Part shown: positions 40,459 through 50,935 of the stretch, piece by piece | How positions within the stretch are numbered: the stretch's first letter is position 1 | Layout: each line of letters begins with the position of its first letter | NCBI GenBank assembly: GCA_001969505.1 | Contig: LSSK01001028.1 | Coordinates: forward strand, 1-50,935 | DNA: 50,935 nucleotides | Direction: 5' to 3' | Source: Zancudomyces culisetae | Taxonomy: Eukaryota; Kickxellomycota; Harpellomycetes; Harpellales; Legeriomycetaceae | Notes under the pieces: generated by a model | What the model was told of the DNA's origin: nothing | Database searches by the model: none | The model's input: the letters and a program-made list of their open reading frames with translations, nothing else | Position numbers and translations under genes: made by a program

Positions 40459-42855
40459 ATGTTTAAAAGACTGATTAGCAGGGGTAGCACATCCAAGGAG
40501 GACGATGAAAAGACAGTGAATGAAGCAGACAAGGAACATTTAGATGAAAAGACTGAGAATGCCAGTCAAGGTTATGACACTAACATCGAGGAAGAGGAAG
40601 AGGATTCACCATATGAAGTTGTACGAGCAAATGTTAGCCCTAAAGACGATGTAGACGCATGTGTTCTTACATTCAGAGTTTGGTCAATAGGAACAACATT
40701 TTCTATGCTATTATCATTCATAAATCAGTTTTTCTTCTTTAGACAAACACCAATTCGCATAGGATTTCCAGTAATAATGCTGATTACCTTTCTTGCGGGA
40801 AAGCTGATGGAAAAGATGATACCTGCCAAAACTATTCGTCCGTTTGGGATGGAAAGGTATTCCTTTTCATTAAACCCAGGCCCATTTTCAGTTAAAGAGC
40901 ATGGGTTGCTATGCGTATTCGTTGGAACGGGATCAGCAATTGCCTATGCAATTGATGTTATGGTGTTGCAGGAGCTCTATTACAACATCAGGATATCATA
41001 TATAGAGGTAATCATGTTTCTCATAAGCACGCAGCTGCTTGGATATGGTTTATCAGGTCTCCTATACAACGTTCTTGTAAAACCAGCAGTGATGATTTGG
41101 CCAGATAACTTGGTCAGTTGTTCAGTCCTGAGAGCACTACATGGTAGTAACGAAAATGATACCCGCAATGGAAAAAAACTGATGTCGAAATACAACTTTT
41201 TCTCGCTGGTCTTGATAGGAACATTTTTGTATCAACTTTTACCCGGATTCTTTTTCCAGCTACTGGCTAGTATTTCCATACTATGCTTCTTGTATCCAAA
41301 TAGCATCAAGGCACAGCAGCTGGGTAGTGGAATGACAGGGCTAGGATTAGGCTCGTTTACATTTGATTGGACCGTAATTGCTTCCTACTTGGGTAGTCCC
41401 CTGGCTACTCCATACTGGGCTGCGGTAAATATCTTTGTTGGATTTGTGTTCTTTTGTTGGATGTAAGTGTGTTCCTGATTAGTAATATTTATTTTTGATA
41501 CCTTAAACCTGTGCTGTAAATATCTGAGTAATTCAAAAATTGCAGTAATAACCATTGGTATTTCTTTAACTGATTATAGTGTGGCACCACTGGGTTACAG
41601 TATGAACATTTTTGATGCAAAGAAATTCCCAATTTATGGAGCAGCGCTTTTTGATATAAATGGTGGTAAATACAACAAAACAATGGTGACACTACCAAAC
41701 AGTAGTGGATTAAATGAAGCCGCATATAACGCCTACAGTCCCCTACGAATTACATATTTCTTTGCCATCAACTATGGCGTTGCCTTGGCCATCATTCCAG
41801 CAGCAATAGTTCACGTATTGATCCACAACTGGAGTGAGTTACAAAGAGCAATTTCGACACACAATGGATTGGGCAAAGAAGATATACACGAAAAGCTGAT
41901 GAAGAGGTACAAGAATGTTCCATGGTCTTGGTATGTGGTGCTATTTCTGATAACTGCATTGTTGGGAATGATTGCATGCGAGAAGAAAGCCATCGGTCTT
42001 CCATGGTGGGGCATGTTGCTGGCTGTGGCCATAGCAGCAATATTGATGTTTCCGTTTGGAGTCGTATTGGCAATCACCAATGTTTCTTTGGGTGTAAATG
42101 TGATATCAGAGTTTGTGGCAGGAGTGATATTTGCAGGGAAACCAATTCCAAACATCGTATTCAAAACATACAGCTGTACTGCTATAAACCAGGCTCTATG
42201 GCTTGTTGGTGATTATAAGCTAGGCCACTACTTGAAAATTCCACCTAGAGCAATGTTTATTGTGCAAATTACCGGCTCCACAATAACAGGTGTTGTGAAT
42301 CTAATAACCACCCGCTTTCTAATGAGTAATATAAAGAATTTCTGTCAAAAGACAGCATTTCCATGGACATGTCCCAACACCAATGTCTTTTACTCTGCAT
42401 CTGTAATTTGGGGCTTGATAGGTCCTATCAAAATGTTTGGTTCGCAGTCAATTTATAACCCGCTTCTCTGGGGATTTGTGGTGGGCGGGCTTCTGCCCTT
42501 TATTACGTGGATCTTGACACGAGTTACAAAAAACACATTTTATGTTGACAAAATCCACATTCCTATCTTCTTGGGTGCGTGTGCAGTAATGCCACCAGCT
42601 GCAGCTGTGGAATTTCCTACGTGGTTTATTGTTGCAACTATATTCAACTATTACATATACAAAAAGTTCCACTGGTGGTGGCTAAGATACAACTACATTC
42701 TGTCGGCTGCTCTAATGGCTGGATCTGCAATAGCTGGGATATTTATATTCTTTGCGTTCCAGATACATGGTGTAAAGCTACAGTGGTGGGGTAACAAAAA
42801 GGACTTTTATTGCCCACTGGCCACTATGCCATCACAACAGATGGCAACCCAGTAA
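40459..42855 (+). CDS. Oligopeptide transporter (OPT family), two exons
   Basis: Exon 1 is 40459-41462, exon 2 is 41580-42855 (117-nt intron, GTAAGT...TAG, splitting an Ile codon). The 759-aa protein has the OPT signature NPGPFSVKEHGLL (~139-151), SYLGSPLATPYWAAVN (~311-326) and, near the end, WGLIGPIKMFGSQSIYNPLLWGF. About 14-16 hydrophobic segments. OPT proteins import tetra/pentapeptides, glutathione or metal chelates with protons across the plasma membrane. The N-terminal ~55 residues are a charged cytosolic leader (KEDDEKTVNEADKEHLDE). Length suits the PT clade of fungal OPTs (~740-880 aa). Confidence 0.93.
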
Positions 42856-43152
42856 AAGAGTTGTAGGTTTTTTATTATTGTTTTTTCTTCTTTTGGATGT
42901 CTTTTCTGTATTATTCTATTTTTCTTTGTATCGTTCAAGTACACGCACTTTTAATTATCGTTTTGCACTTTTAAAAATACATTCCCTTAAAATCAAACAT
43001 ATTAGAATTATTTATCTGCCGTTCTTCTAAATAAAGAAAGGATACTTGACCAGGAAACATGCTAATTAATTTGTTATTAGACCTCGATCTCGATTAATAC
43101 GTATAAAAAAAACAATAATAGCGATAATGTAAAAAAAAATTAACCAATTGGA

Positions 43153-46100
43153 CTAGATGGTTGAGAAAATGTGTTTAGCCTCGTTCTTGACACGAACATC
43201 GGGATCAGAAGTAGAGAGAGTTATCAATACATCCTTGCACTTTGCATAAAGACTTTGAATAGCGGATGCTGAAGAAGAAGCATTATTATTTAACACTGGC
43301 CGTTTTTCCAGAATAATCGAGCATAAATCCAAAGCGACTAGTTTAATCGAAGAGTGTTTGATGTCAGAAGAGGAAAGAGCCAAAAAGTCATGTACCAGTA
43401 GAAATACCCTAGGCTCTGTTGACTCGATGCGTGTAAAGTTGAAGAGATAGTGGTAAAACACGTCAAGAAAAGACTGTGCGGCGGCATGCTTTACTATCCA
43501 GGGAGTTTCCTTGCAAAATGGAAACAGTGCTTCCAGGATTTCCAAATATTGCGCAGTAGAGAGAGCTGTGTTTATAGGTAGTATTTCAGAAATCCCATTA
43601 ATGCATACCGCTTGCAAAGCTAAAACGGCAGGTTTGGGGGATGAAGAAGTGCCAATATCTGTACTGGTGTTTCTAGAATCACCAGCCAAGGAAGTGGTAG
43701 TGGAGAAGGAGCTACCAGTAAGTAGCGATAGTAGTAGTGACAAAAATTCGTTGGAGAATTTCGCGTTCAGAGAGTCAGAATATTTGAGTAGCGCACAAGC
43801 ATTAGCAAGTGCAAATTTCTTAAACACGACATTAGAACTGGTATTGTTGCTGTTAATAAGAGAAAGCATAAAGTGGTAGATTTCCTCTAGGTTTAGGCCA
43901 GAGAGTTTTTCGGGACTTTCTTTGTATTCGTTTGTGGATAAAATAGGTTCCAGAACTATTGCGAGTTTGCATAGGGCTTCTACGGCAGAAATCTTGCCAT
44001 CAAAGAATCTTCGAGATGACAAAAGATTTAGCAACTCGTGTATGAGAGGCACAAGCTGGGAAAGAAATGCAAATTCGGAAGGATCAATGCTAGTGAACGA
44101 CCTAGTTCTGGTTTCAACTAACGATTTTTGCCTTTCGATGGTGTTTATATGTGTGGAGGCATTGGATTGTTGAAGTTGTTTAGGATTGAATATTGATTGT
44201 TTTGCCAAATCAGAAATAACGACAGATGCATGGTTTATTTGCGAAAAGTCGCCAGAATGCAACATTGGACCGATAAAGCTGGAGATGATATCCGACGTGT
44301 GTTTTTTGATTGCAGAGGCATGGAAGTAAGCGGCGGTATTTGCAATACAATCCGAGGCAAGCTTGGAGATCTGTGTATTTTCGTCAAACTTGGCAACATA
44401 GAGAAGTGAGAAGACCAGATTGTTTGATGATAAATCAACATCCCGTTTGGAAATTTGGTACAAAACGTTCAGTGAGACCAACCTCTTATCAGCGGACTTG
44501 GGGTTGTCGAGATAAATAGTTGCGATTCTGGACATGAGCTTCTCTAGTTTTTCTAGCGTCAAAAATGGGCAGGTGTATGCAATTGCATTGGACCATATTG
44601 AAACCTCCACACCAGTAGACTTTGTTAGTTGGGCCAGTACAGCACGAGTCAAAATCAATGCATGGTCGTACATTTCATCTCGGCGGTTGACACACAAGTC
44701 CATAATAACTTTTGCGACACCAACTCTAGATGGCAGACTTAGTGAATGCTTTGTTATTTTCGCAAGATCGTGGCAGAAAACGCCAAGGTTCGAATGGTCG
44801 AGGTTGTCTAAACATCTTTGAATAATTCTCATTGAGGGCGAAGATGTGGTTGCGCTGACTCTGGCATATTCGATTTGATCTACGGAGATGTTCCAGTTGT
44901 TTGCATTCTGAATAAAGTAATTAACTATTGAATTTTCGTTTTCAGACAAGCTTTCAAGGAGTTTAATGGAAATTACACAAGAGAATGGTTTAGAAAGCTC
45001 CAGTCTTGTGAGTTTATCCAGAAAAGAAATACAGAATTCGCGAACCTCAGCAGCTGGGTTGCTCAGCCCAGACCCTAGCACCACGTTAACTACCGTTTCC
45101 ACCAGGTTAAGTGGGTTCTGATCATTTTCCACCATTTCACCAGCATTCAAAGAGCCAGACTCACACCAAGCAAGAATGGTATTTGATAAACTGTTTGCGA
45201 GCTTTAGTGCTTCAGCTCTTACCGAGTCGTTCATATCGTCCAACAATCTAAACAATAGCGCCCACAACTGATTCAGATGTTTTTCAAACCTTTTGATGTT
45301 ATCGGTGAGGCTCAGAATTGATGAAAGCGAGTTACACCCAGCTAACCGAGATTTGTAATCATGTGAGTTCAAGGCAAGCGTGCACTCTTTAAAAATGGTA
45401 TCCCAGTGTTTGAGAACAACAGATGAGAATGGTGATATAAGCGTGGAGTCGTGGTTAAGCGCCACATTTGGAGCTGTAGTCTTGAAACAGGATTGCCAGA
45501 TGATGTTCATTGCTTTAGCAATCATAGTGTTTGTGTTGAAACACTCGATATATAGCTTTGGAACCAGTGGAGTAGCTGCCTCAAGTGCTGAATCTCTAGC
45601 CCATTTAACCAAAAGTGCTGCATATGAAGATGGACCAATTGAAATTTGAGTATCGATTCCGCTACCCGCCAAGATTACCAGCTTGTAAAACAAATCTGGA
45701 CTTTTTATATCCATGGCCAGGTTAAGAATGGTTCTGTACGTTGCAACGACGTTGGAATTCAAGTTTCTTCTAAGATCGGTACCACTTGTGGTACTTGAGG
45801 AGGGGTTTATAGCTGTCCGTAATTCAGACAAAGGCCCAGTTGAGCCTGATCCACCACCTATTGGCGCAGCAGGTCTCCTGACCCCAAGCGAACCAATGAC
45901 ATTATACAGCATTTCGTCTCTTGCTGCCTTGCTTGCATTGAGGATGTACAAATTGCTTAGACATTTTCCAGCAACACTTTGTGTAGTTTCATCCACATCC
46001 ACCAACAAATCGCAAACCAGTTTGTGTAGAGTAATCCCATTAGAGACCATAAACGATGATGTTTGGCAGTAGTAACTCAGATTAAATATCCAGCAGGCAG

Positions 46101-49100
46101 CTGCAAATCTCTCTGTACTGAGTTGAGATTTAGCCATCTTTGGCAATTGTTCACTGACCAGGTAATCCCATACACCTGGGGACAAAATACCGGCCAGCTT
46201 GGAAAATGGAAACTCTAAGCATCCTTCGTACTGCACTTTTGATAGATTGGAGTTCCACATTGCAAACACCAGAGGTATGAAATCAGAAACAATCAGTTGT
46301 ACATCTAGTTTCATAAAGTTGGTCTTTCGTGACCCAGTCAGTTCGCTGAACACCTTGACAATCTCCAGGTGGAGTTCTGAGAATTCCGAACCTTCTTTTC
46401 CAATTCCAAGGCCCATTGCGATGCTAGAAAGTGCTTTCAAGGCCATCCTCAAATCTTTGTATTCAAGTTTTCCAGTTTTTAGTATTTCGACCAGATAAAA
46501 AAGAACATTGGGTTCTTTAAATTCTAGGTTTAAGCATCCAAACTTGCCAAATTCACACAATCCTAGGCAAACATCTCGAAAAACTACCGATGTATACCTT
46601 TTGCTTGCGTTTTTAGTAGACTTCATTTCCAAGTATATTCCTTTCAAAATATGGCCACTCAGTTCTTGGTACAGAGAAATAGCAGAATCGACCATTGGTT
46701 GACATTTTTTGTCAACAGATTCTTCAATATTAGATATGAGTTTCAACCTTGAAATTAAAAATCCCATAGTTATCAATTTAAATAAAATTGTATGAGTGTC
46801 CATCAGCGTTCCAACTTTGGGACTATCAGGATGTTCAATGTGGGTGGATAGCGTGGAAAACTGTGTCTTGTTATATTCATCTTTTAGCTGCAAGAGATGT
46901 TGATTTGTCAGATCCAAATAGTGGTTGAATTCTACAGTATTCATACAAAACTCTCCAGGGTTTTTGCAAGTTAAACACTTTCTCATGCTTAAAATTCCTA
47001 AAGACGCCGCAATGTTGGTATATATTCGATGATCGACACTAGCAGTACCTATTTCATACAATACTTCCCAATTTTGAAGAAGAATACCTACAAGGGTTTT
47101 GGAACCCAATGTTGAGAATATCCGTAAGATAGTCGAGGCTTTAACATCATCGCCACTATTTACAGTCCTTGGATGTTTTTCTTTATCCTTTGGAGAAGCT
47201 CTTGGCGTCATACAGATCAAAACGCTTTCGATAATCTTCTTGTTGTTTTCTGGGATATTGAATACATTGTTCAGATAAACCCATAGTGCTTTTCTAAGAT
47301 TCAGCTCGCTAAAAAGCTTGTTTAAAGCAAAATTCGCACTCTCCCATGACTTTAGAATTTTTATTGCTTCCTCGACACCATAACTATCGTCAGAAATCAC
47401 CCATTGAGGAACAGAATATATTTTCTCTGAGTCAGACTCGATAATTGTACAAAGTCCGCAGACTGTCAATAACTGCATGGTAAAACCAAACATATGTTTA
47501 CGAGAAAGGCTATTTAAGGCGAAGTTGCCGATGTGACCCTTGGATTCGTCAGATTCACCATTTAGGATATGATTATTCCATGAATTGGTAATAGTAAAAA
47601 CCATTTCTACCCACTCAACTACGTTTGGCAAAGTCTCTTTGTACGCTTTTACCCATTTTCTATCTTCTTCAAGATTGGACGATAGCAAACTATCCTGGTA
47701 AACAGCTGGTAACTTGTAAAGAATTTTGCTAACATCCAGCGACAGGCCTGCTAATGCCGCATATCGCACGGAAGAATCCTCACTTCCACTTCCATACACA
47801 CAAAGCTGTTTGGCCCTTATATTGCTAAAATCCAATCCCTCTGTAGCCAATCTTAGCACACATAGCTTGACAGAATTATGCTCGGATACACGGAATTTAT
47901 TCTCCATGATGTCTACAGTCATGTCTACCACCCTTTTATCTGTATTTTGTAGTAAACCTAGCCCGACTGAATGAATAGCCTCGTATATACTCGTCCTAAG
48001 TTTTGCATTTTCGTGTTCCAGAAGAAAAAACAGCATACTGAATGTTTCTATGGTTGATGAACTTGGAAATCTTGTTGCCAACGTCGACCAAACGCCGTAA
48101 ATACTCGTTCTAATGACCTCATTACTCTTCCAGCTTTCGTCTAAATTTATTTGCCCTTCTGCACCACCTATCCCCAATACCTTCTTGATTCCATACATTA
48201 TGATGGGCGATGTTTTAATTAAATTGTCCAAATCTAAATTAATGATACTAAGCTTCATAAATTTAATCCCCTCCAATCTAATAGAGTCGTTTGTAGTATT
48301 TCCAAATAAACTCTCAAAGATTATTTTTGTACATACTGGAAACAACTTTGAAACAAAAACACTTTTGTTCATATGTTTTATAACCTGTAACCTAACTTTA
48401 TGACTACATTGATCTCTGTTCATGCCATCAGATCCGCTTCCACCTAAAAATAACTTTGTAAGCTCCATACAAAGCTATTTTAACAAGATATACAAATTAT
48501 AAATAAAATTCAGTATCCAACGAGTTCACACATGAATTACAAACAACCGAAAACAAATGATCAAATAAGTGTGAAAAATGATGAGGATATGCGTACAAAT
48601 ATGAATTGCAACTCACAGTTTGGTTTTCGTAATCTACTTTTTTGAGTCTTTTAATCGCATCGTCTGAAAATGTACTTATTTCGTGGAAATTCGAATCACA
48701 GCTCCCCAGTATCAAAAAAATTAGCTTGAAATCTTCGAGCCCATATCGAGTAAACTCGGATGACCCAATTATAAATTTGAGGATACCCCTTTTCAGACTT
48801 AAGAGGGAAGTTTTATCAGTAGCCCATATGGCCTTTTCATCATCTGTAAATTTTCCAACTACCTGAGCAGAAAGCCCATTTTGGTAGCTATATTTTTGTT
48901 CTGGATTAGTTGGTTTCTTGATAGGGTAATATAACAATACATCCATAAGCAAACGCGAAATGTAAAGAGCAACGTTTCTATCTATTAGCTTAATCTCTTT
49001 TAGCAGGTCCTCGTTTTTCGTTCCAAAGCTCAGTATAGTCTACATTGCAGTGATATTGTGATGGTTATTTCCCTGTAAACTTCTTTTGCAGCTAAAAGTT

Positions 49101-49819
49101 CTGTAAATAGAAAATATCATAAAAATTTACCTGTAAGAGTATAGAGTTTATTATCCTTTGTTGTGGCATAGATTTTAAAGTCACTTCTTTCAATAATCTT
49201 TCAAGATATAATCCCTTTTCCTATAAATCGAAATTAATGGTTGTGTTAAATCCTTTCAGCAAAGCGTCAACTAGATTCTTACATTATCCGGGGTCCTCTC
49301 AAAGGCCTTTTGAATATAAAACAGTCCCAAATCAATCGATCTAACATTCTCGCCAGTCTTTTGGATTTGTGATTCGTAAAGTTCAAATAACTCTTGAATC
49401 GGAAGCCTAAGTTCCATTTCCGTTTTTATCCTTTTGTTGACACGATTAAGGATAGCCATGATCTAGATATTTAGCCAATTGATCTTTATTTTATAAATCC
49501 CTTGACCTCATACATTGATTGTATACATTTCTAAAATATTTAGTACCATACTAGCTACGAATATGTATGAAAAACCTACCTTTTCAAGAACTGTATCATT
49601 ATTGCAATTCAGTTTGTTCAAGAGTGGAACCAGAAAAGTTTCCAAAAAAGACTCTAGCTTATCTCCTGTATTTGAAAGTGCCAGTTTATATTCCACAGCC
49701 TCCAGTAATTCTATTTTTATGATGAGTTTATATCAGAGAATTCAAATAGGAGAAAAAGTATGAGTGTCGCTATATTTATGTAGTGTTAATTACTCACCAA
49801 TTTCTTTATCCTGTTCCAT
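43153..49819 (-). CDS. ECM29: Ecm29, proteasome adaptor/scaffold, six exons
   Basis: Exons in translation order: 49798-49819, 49580-49710, 49283-49462, 49131-49220, 48617-49039 and 43153-48474. Phases join cleanly, giving about 2055 aa (yeast Ecm29 ~1870). The N-terminus MEQDKEIELLEAVEYKLALSN matches the conserved Ecm29 start (ELxLLExVExxLALA). FLETFLVPLLNKLN and the exon 3 segment ILNRVNKRIKTEMELRLPIQELFELY follow the same family. The rest is HEAT-repeat solenoid. Ecm29 tethers the 19S regulatory particle to the 20S core and marks faulty proteasomes. All five introns lie in the first 1.35 kb; the last 5.3 kb is one exon. Donors are GTGAGT, GTAGGT, GTAAGA, GTAAAT and GTGAGT. CTG codons coincide with conserved leucines (e.g. 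LLEAVEYKLAL). Confidence 0.93.
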
Positions 49820-50491
49820 TTCCTATGCGTCTTTACCTGTTGAAATGTTAATATGTTAATAATATGTTTTATTAGCTAGGATAAAAGTAAAATATAAAAT
49901 ACCAAAATATATATATGAACTCTGTAAATATACTACATTTGAATTGACTCTGAAATTCACAAAATGCCAAAAATTATGCTAACGTAATCAATACAATTGG
50001 GCTGTTTAAATTAAGCGTTAATTGCTTGGCTAATTTCATTGATAGATTGATCGCCAACATTATTAGGGTAATTCAAAAAACGAGGAACTAAAAGGAACAC
50101 TCAAGATGAAGTAGAACAAAGTGATAAAACAAACCGCAATACTAATATCTGAATACAGGCAGAAAAAAATTGAGGTATACCACTTTTGGAGCTTCTGAAA
50201 ACGTACATCAGTAATATATCACGCAGAAAATCATCAAGCTACAGACATTTCCAATAATAGAGGCAAGAATAATCTATAATACAGATCTGTATTACAAAGT
50301 CAAATAGTAATCTAAAGGATAAAGTCGAGTTTGAAAATACTACGAACCAAATATTGTAATAAATTTAATAAATAAGTTAAAATAAAACAATAAAGTACAA
50401 TAATAACAATGGGCAAAAAAGAGTAGAAAGGGAAAGAAAGAACAGAAAAAAAGCAAAAACTAAAAAAGTAACAAAAAATGTTGAGAATATG
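49820..50491. other. Intergenic region, 0.67 kb
   Basis: Upstream of ECM29 and downstream of the tRNA pair. AT-rich, A-rich 50380-50490 on the plus strand. No ORF with protein character. Confidence 0.6.
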
Positions 50492-50497
50492 AAAAAA
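50492..50497 (-). terminator. RNA polymerase III terminator (T6) of the tRNA pair
   Basis: On the minus strand TTTTTT begins 3 nt after the discriminator base of the tRNA-Val. This is the first T run of four or more after the two tRNA genes, which suggests a shared terminator. Confidence 0.85.
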
Positions 50498-50499
50498 GT

Positions 50500-50572
50500 T
50501 AGAGCTATTGGGGATCGAACCCAAGACCTTCTGCGTGTAAAGCAGACGTGATAGCCACTACACCATAGCTCT
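50500..50572 (-). tRNA. tRNA-Val (anticodon TAC)
   Basis: Seven-bp acceptor stem (AGAGCTA / TAGCTCT), D arm GTG...CAC, anticodon stem TCTGC/GCAGA with loop TTTACAC (anticodon TAC), T arm TTGGG-TTCGATC-CCCAA, discriminator A. No intron, no encoded CCA. Internal B box GGTTCGATCC present. It decodes GTA and probably GTG valine codons. Confidence 0.95.
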
Positions 50573-50575
50573 ATT

Positions 50576-50657
50576 CGTCACCTGCAGGATTCGAACCTGC
50601 GCTCCCAAAGGGAAATGGCTTAGCAGGCCACCGCGTTAACCACTCCGCCAAAGTGAC
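50576..50657 (-). tRNA. tRNA-Ser (anticodon GCT)
   Basis: Class II tRNA with a long variable arm. Acceptor GTCACTT/AGGTGAC, anticodon stem GTGGC/GCCAT with loop CTGCTAA (anticodon GCT, reads AGC/AGT), T arm GCAGG-TTCGAAT-CCTGC, discriminator G, the usual eukaryotic serine identity base. No intron and no encoded CCA. Its 3' end is 3 nt from the 5' end of the tRNA-Val on the same strand. Confidence 0.95.
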
Positions 50658-50935
50658 TTACTTTTTGTTGTAATTTTAGTTTGCACAAAATTTCTCAGGA
50701 AATTTCCGCAACTAAACCTACAAAAAGTTCTGCTAATAGAGGGGGATTGTTACTGGAATAAGTTTTACTTTATTTAACCAGTCAACCCTACCTTTTTTAG
50801 CTTATATTTAATTTAGTTTTATGTATTTATTACTTCAATAAATGCGATAAAACTGGGTAAAATTACGCCCAACTCCTAAAATTTGGTGTGCAAAACAATT
50901 AATTTTGGTCCAAAAATTAGACTCTGATACCTTTC

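Noticed and set aside
1-50935. CRISPR arrays, insertion sequences, retrotransposon ends.
   Set aside because: No spaced direct-repeat array, transposase/RT motif or long terminal repeat was seen; the few tandem repeats are short and local.

Overview
The window reads as an AT-rich, gene-rich piece of a fungal nuclear chromosome. I count 17 protein-coding genes that I support, one weaker small ORF, and a pair of tRNA genes. Genes lie on both strands without operons. About half carry short spliceosomal introns (roughly 80-185 nt, GT...TAG). Donors vary (GTAAGT, GTATTT, GTAAAA, GTACTG, GTGAGT, GTAGGT), unlike the near-invariant GTATGT of budding yeasts. A respiratory complex I subunit (NDUFB10) excludes Saccharomyces- and Schizosaccharomyces-like yeasts. 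CTG codons fall on conserved leucines, so this is not a CTG-Ser clade. LSM2 looks more animal/early-fungus-like than yeast-like. My best guess is an early-diverging fungus (for example Kickxellomycotina/Harpellales) or an early-branching ascomycete. That placement is inference with low confidence.

Layout. 1-6263, minus strand: a five-exon METTL21/VCPKMT-type protein-lysine methyltransferase, a five-exon MFS transporter and a five-exon LAA2/aftiphilin-like trafficking protein. 6762-8771, minus: an F-box/LRR protein. 10593-16200, plus: a secreted, charge-patterned repeat protein, a phosducin-like protein and a kelch-BTB (Ral2-like) protein. 16703-18606: NDUFB10 (minus) divergent from LSM2 (plus). 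19387-23547: ELP1 (plus). Next come a small coiled-coil protein (minus), a HemK/Mtq1 glutamine methyltransferase (plus) and an SSS-family symporter (minus). 29832-32049: SEC63 (plus, four exons). 32050-38092 is a 6-kb region with no gene I can support, followed by an Nrg1-like two-finger C2H2 regulator (plus). Then a putative small membrane protein (minus), an OPT oligopeptide transporter (plus) and ECM29 (minus, six exons). The window ends with a tRNA-Ser(GCT)/tRNA-Val(TAC) pair 3 nt apart.

The genes are mostly housekeeping: tRNA modification (ELP1), translation termination (MTQ1-like), RNA decay/splicing (LSM2), ER translocation (SEC63), proteasome quality control (ECM29), G-protein/Ras signalling (phosducin-like, Ral2-like) and nutrient uptake (MFS, SSS, OPT). 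I found no mobile element, CRISPR array or secondary-metabolite cluster. The most unusual items are the closely spaced tRNA pair, the 6-kb gene-free region with its repeats and a possible 5'UTR intron end, the charge-inverted overlapping reading frames in the secreted repeat protein, a strong purine-to-pyrimidine switch inside ELP1, and the 5'-clustered introns of ECM29.
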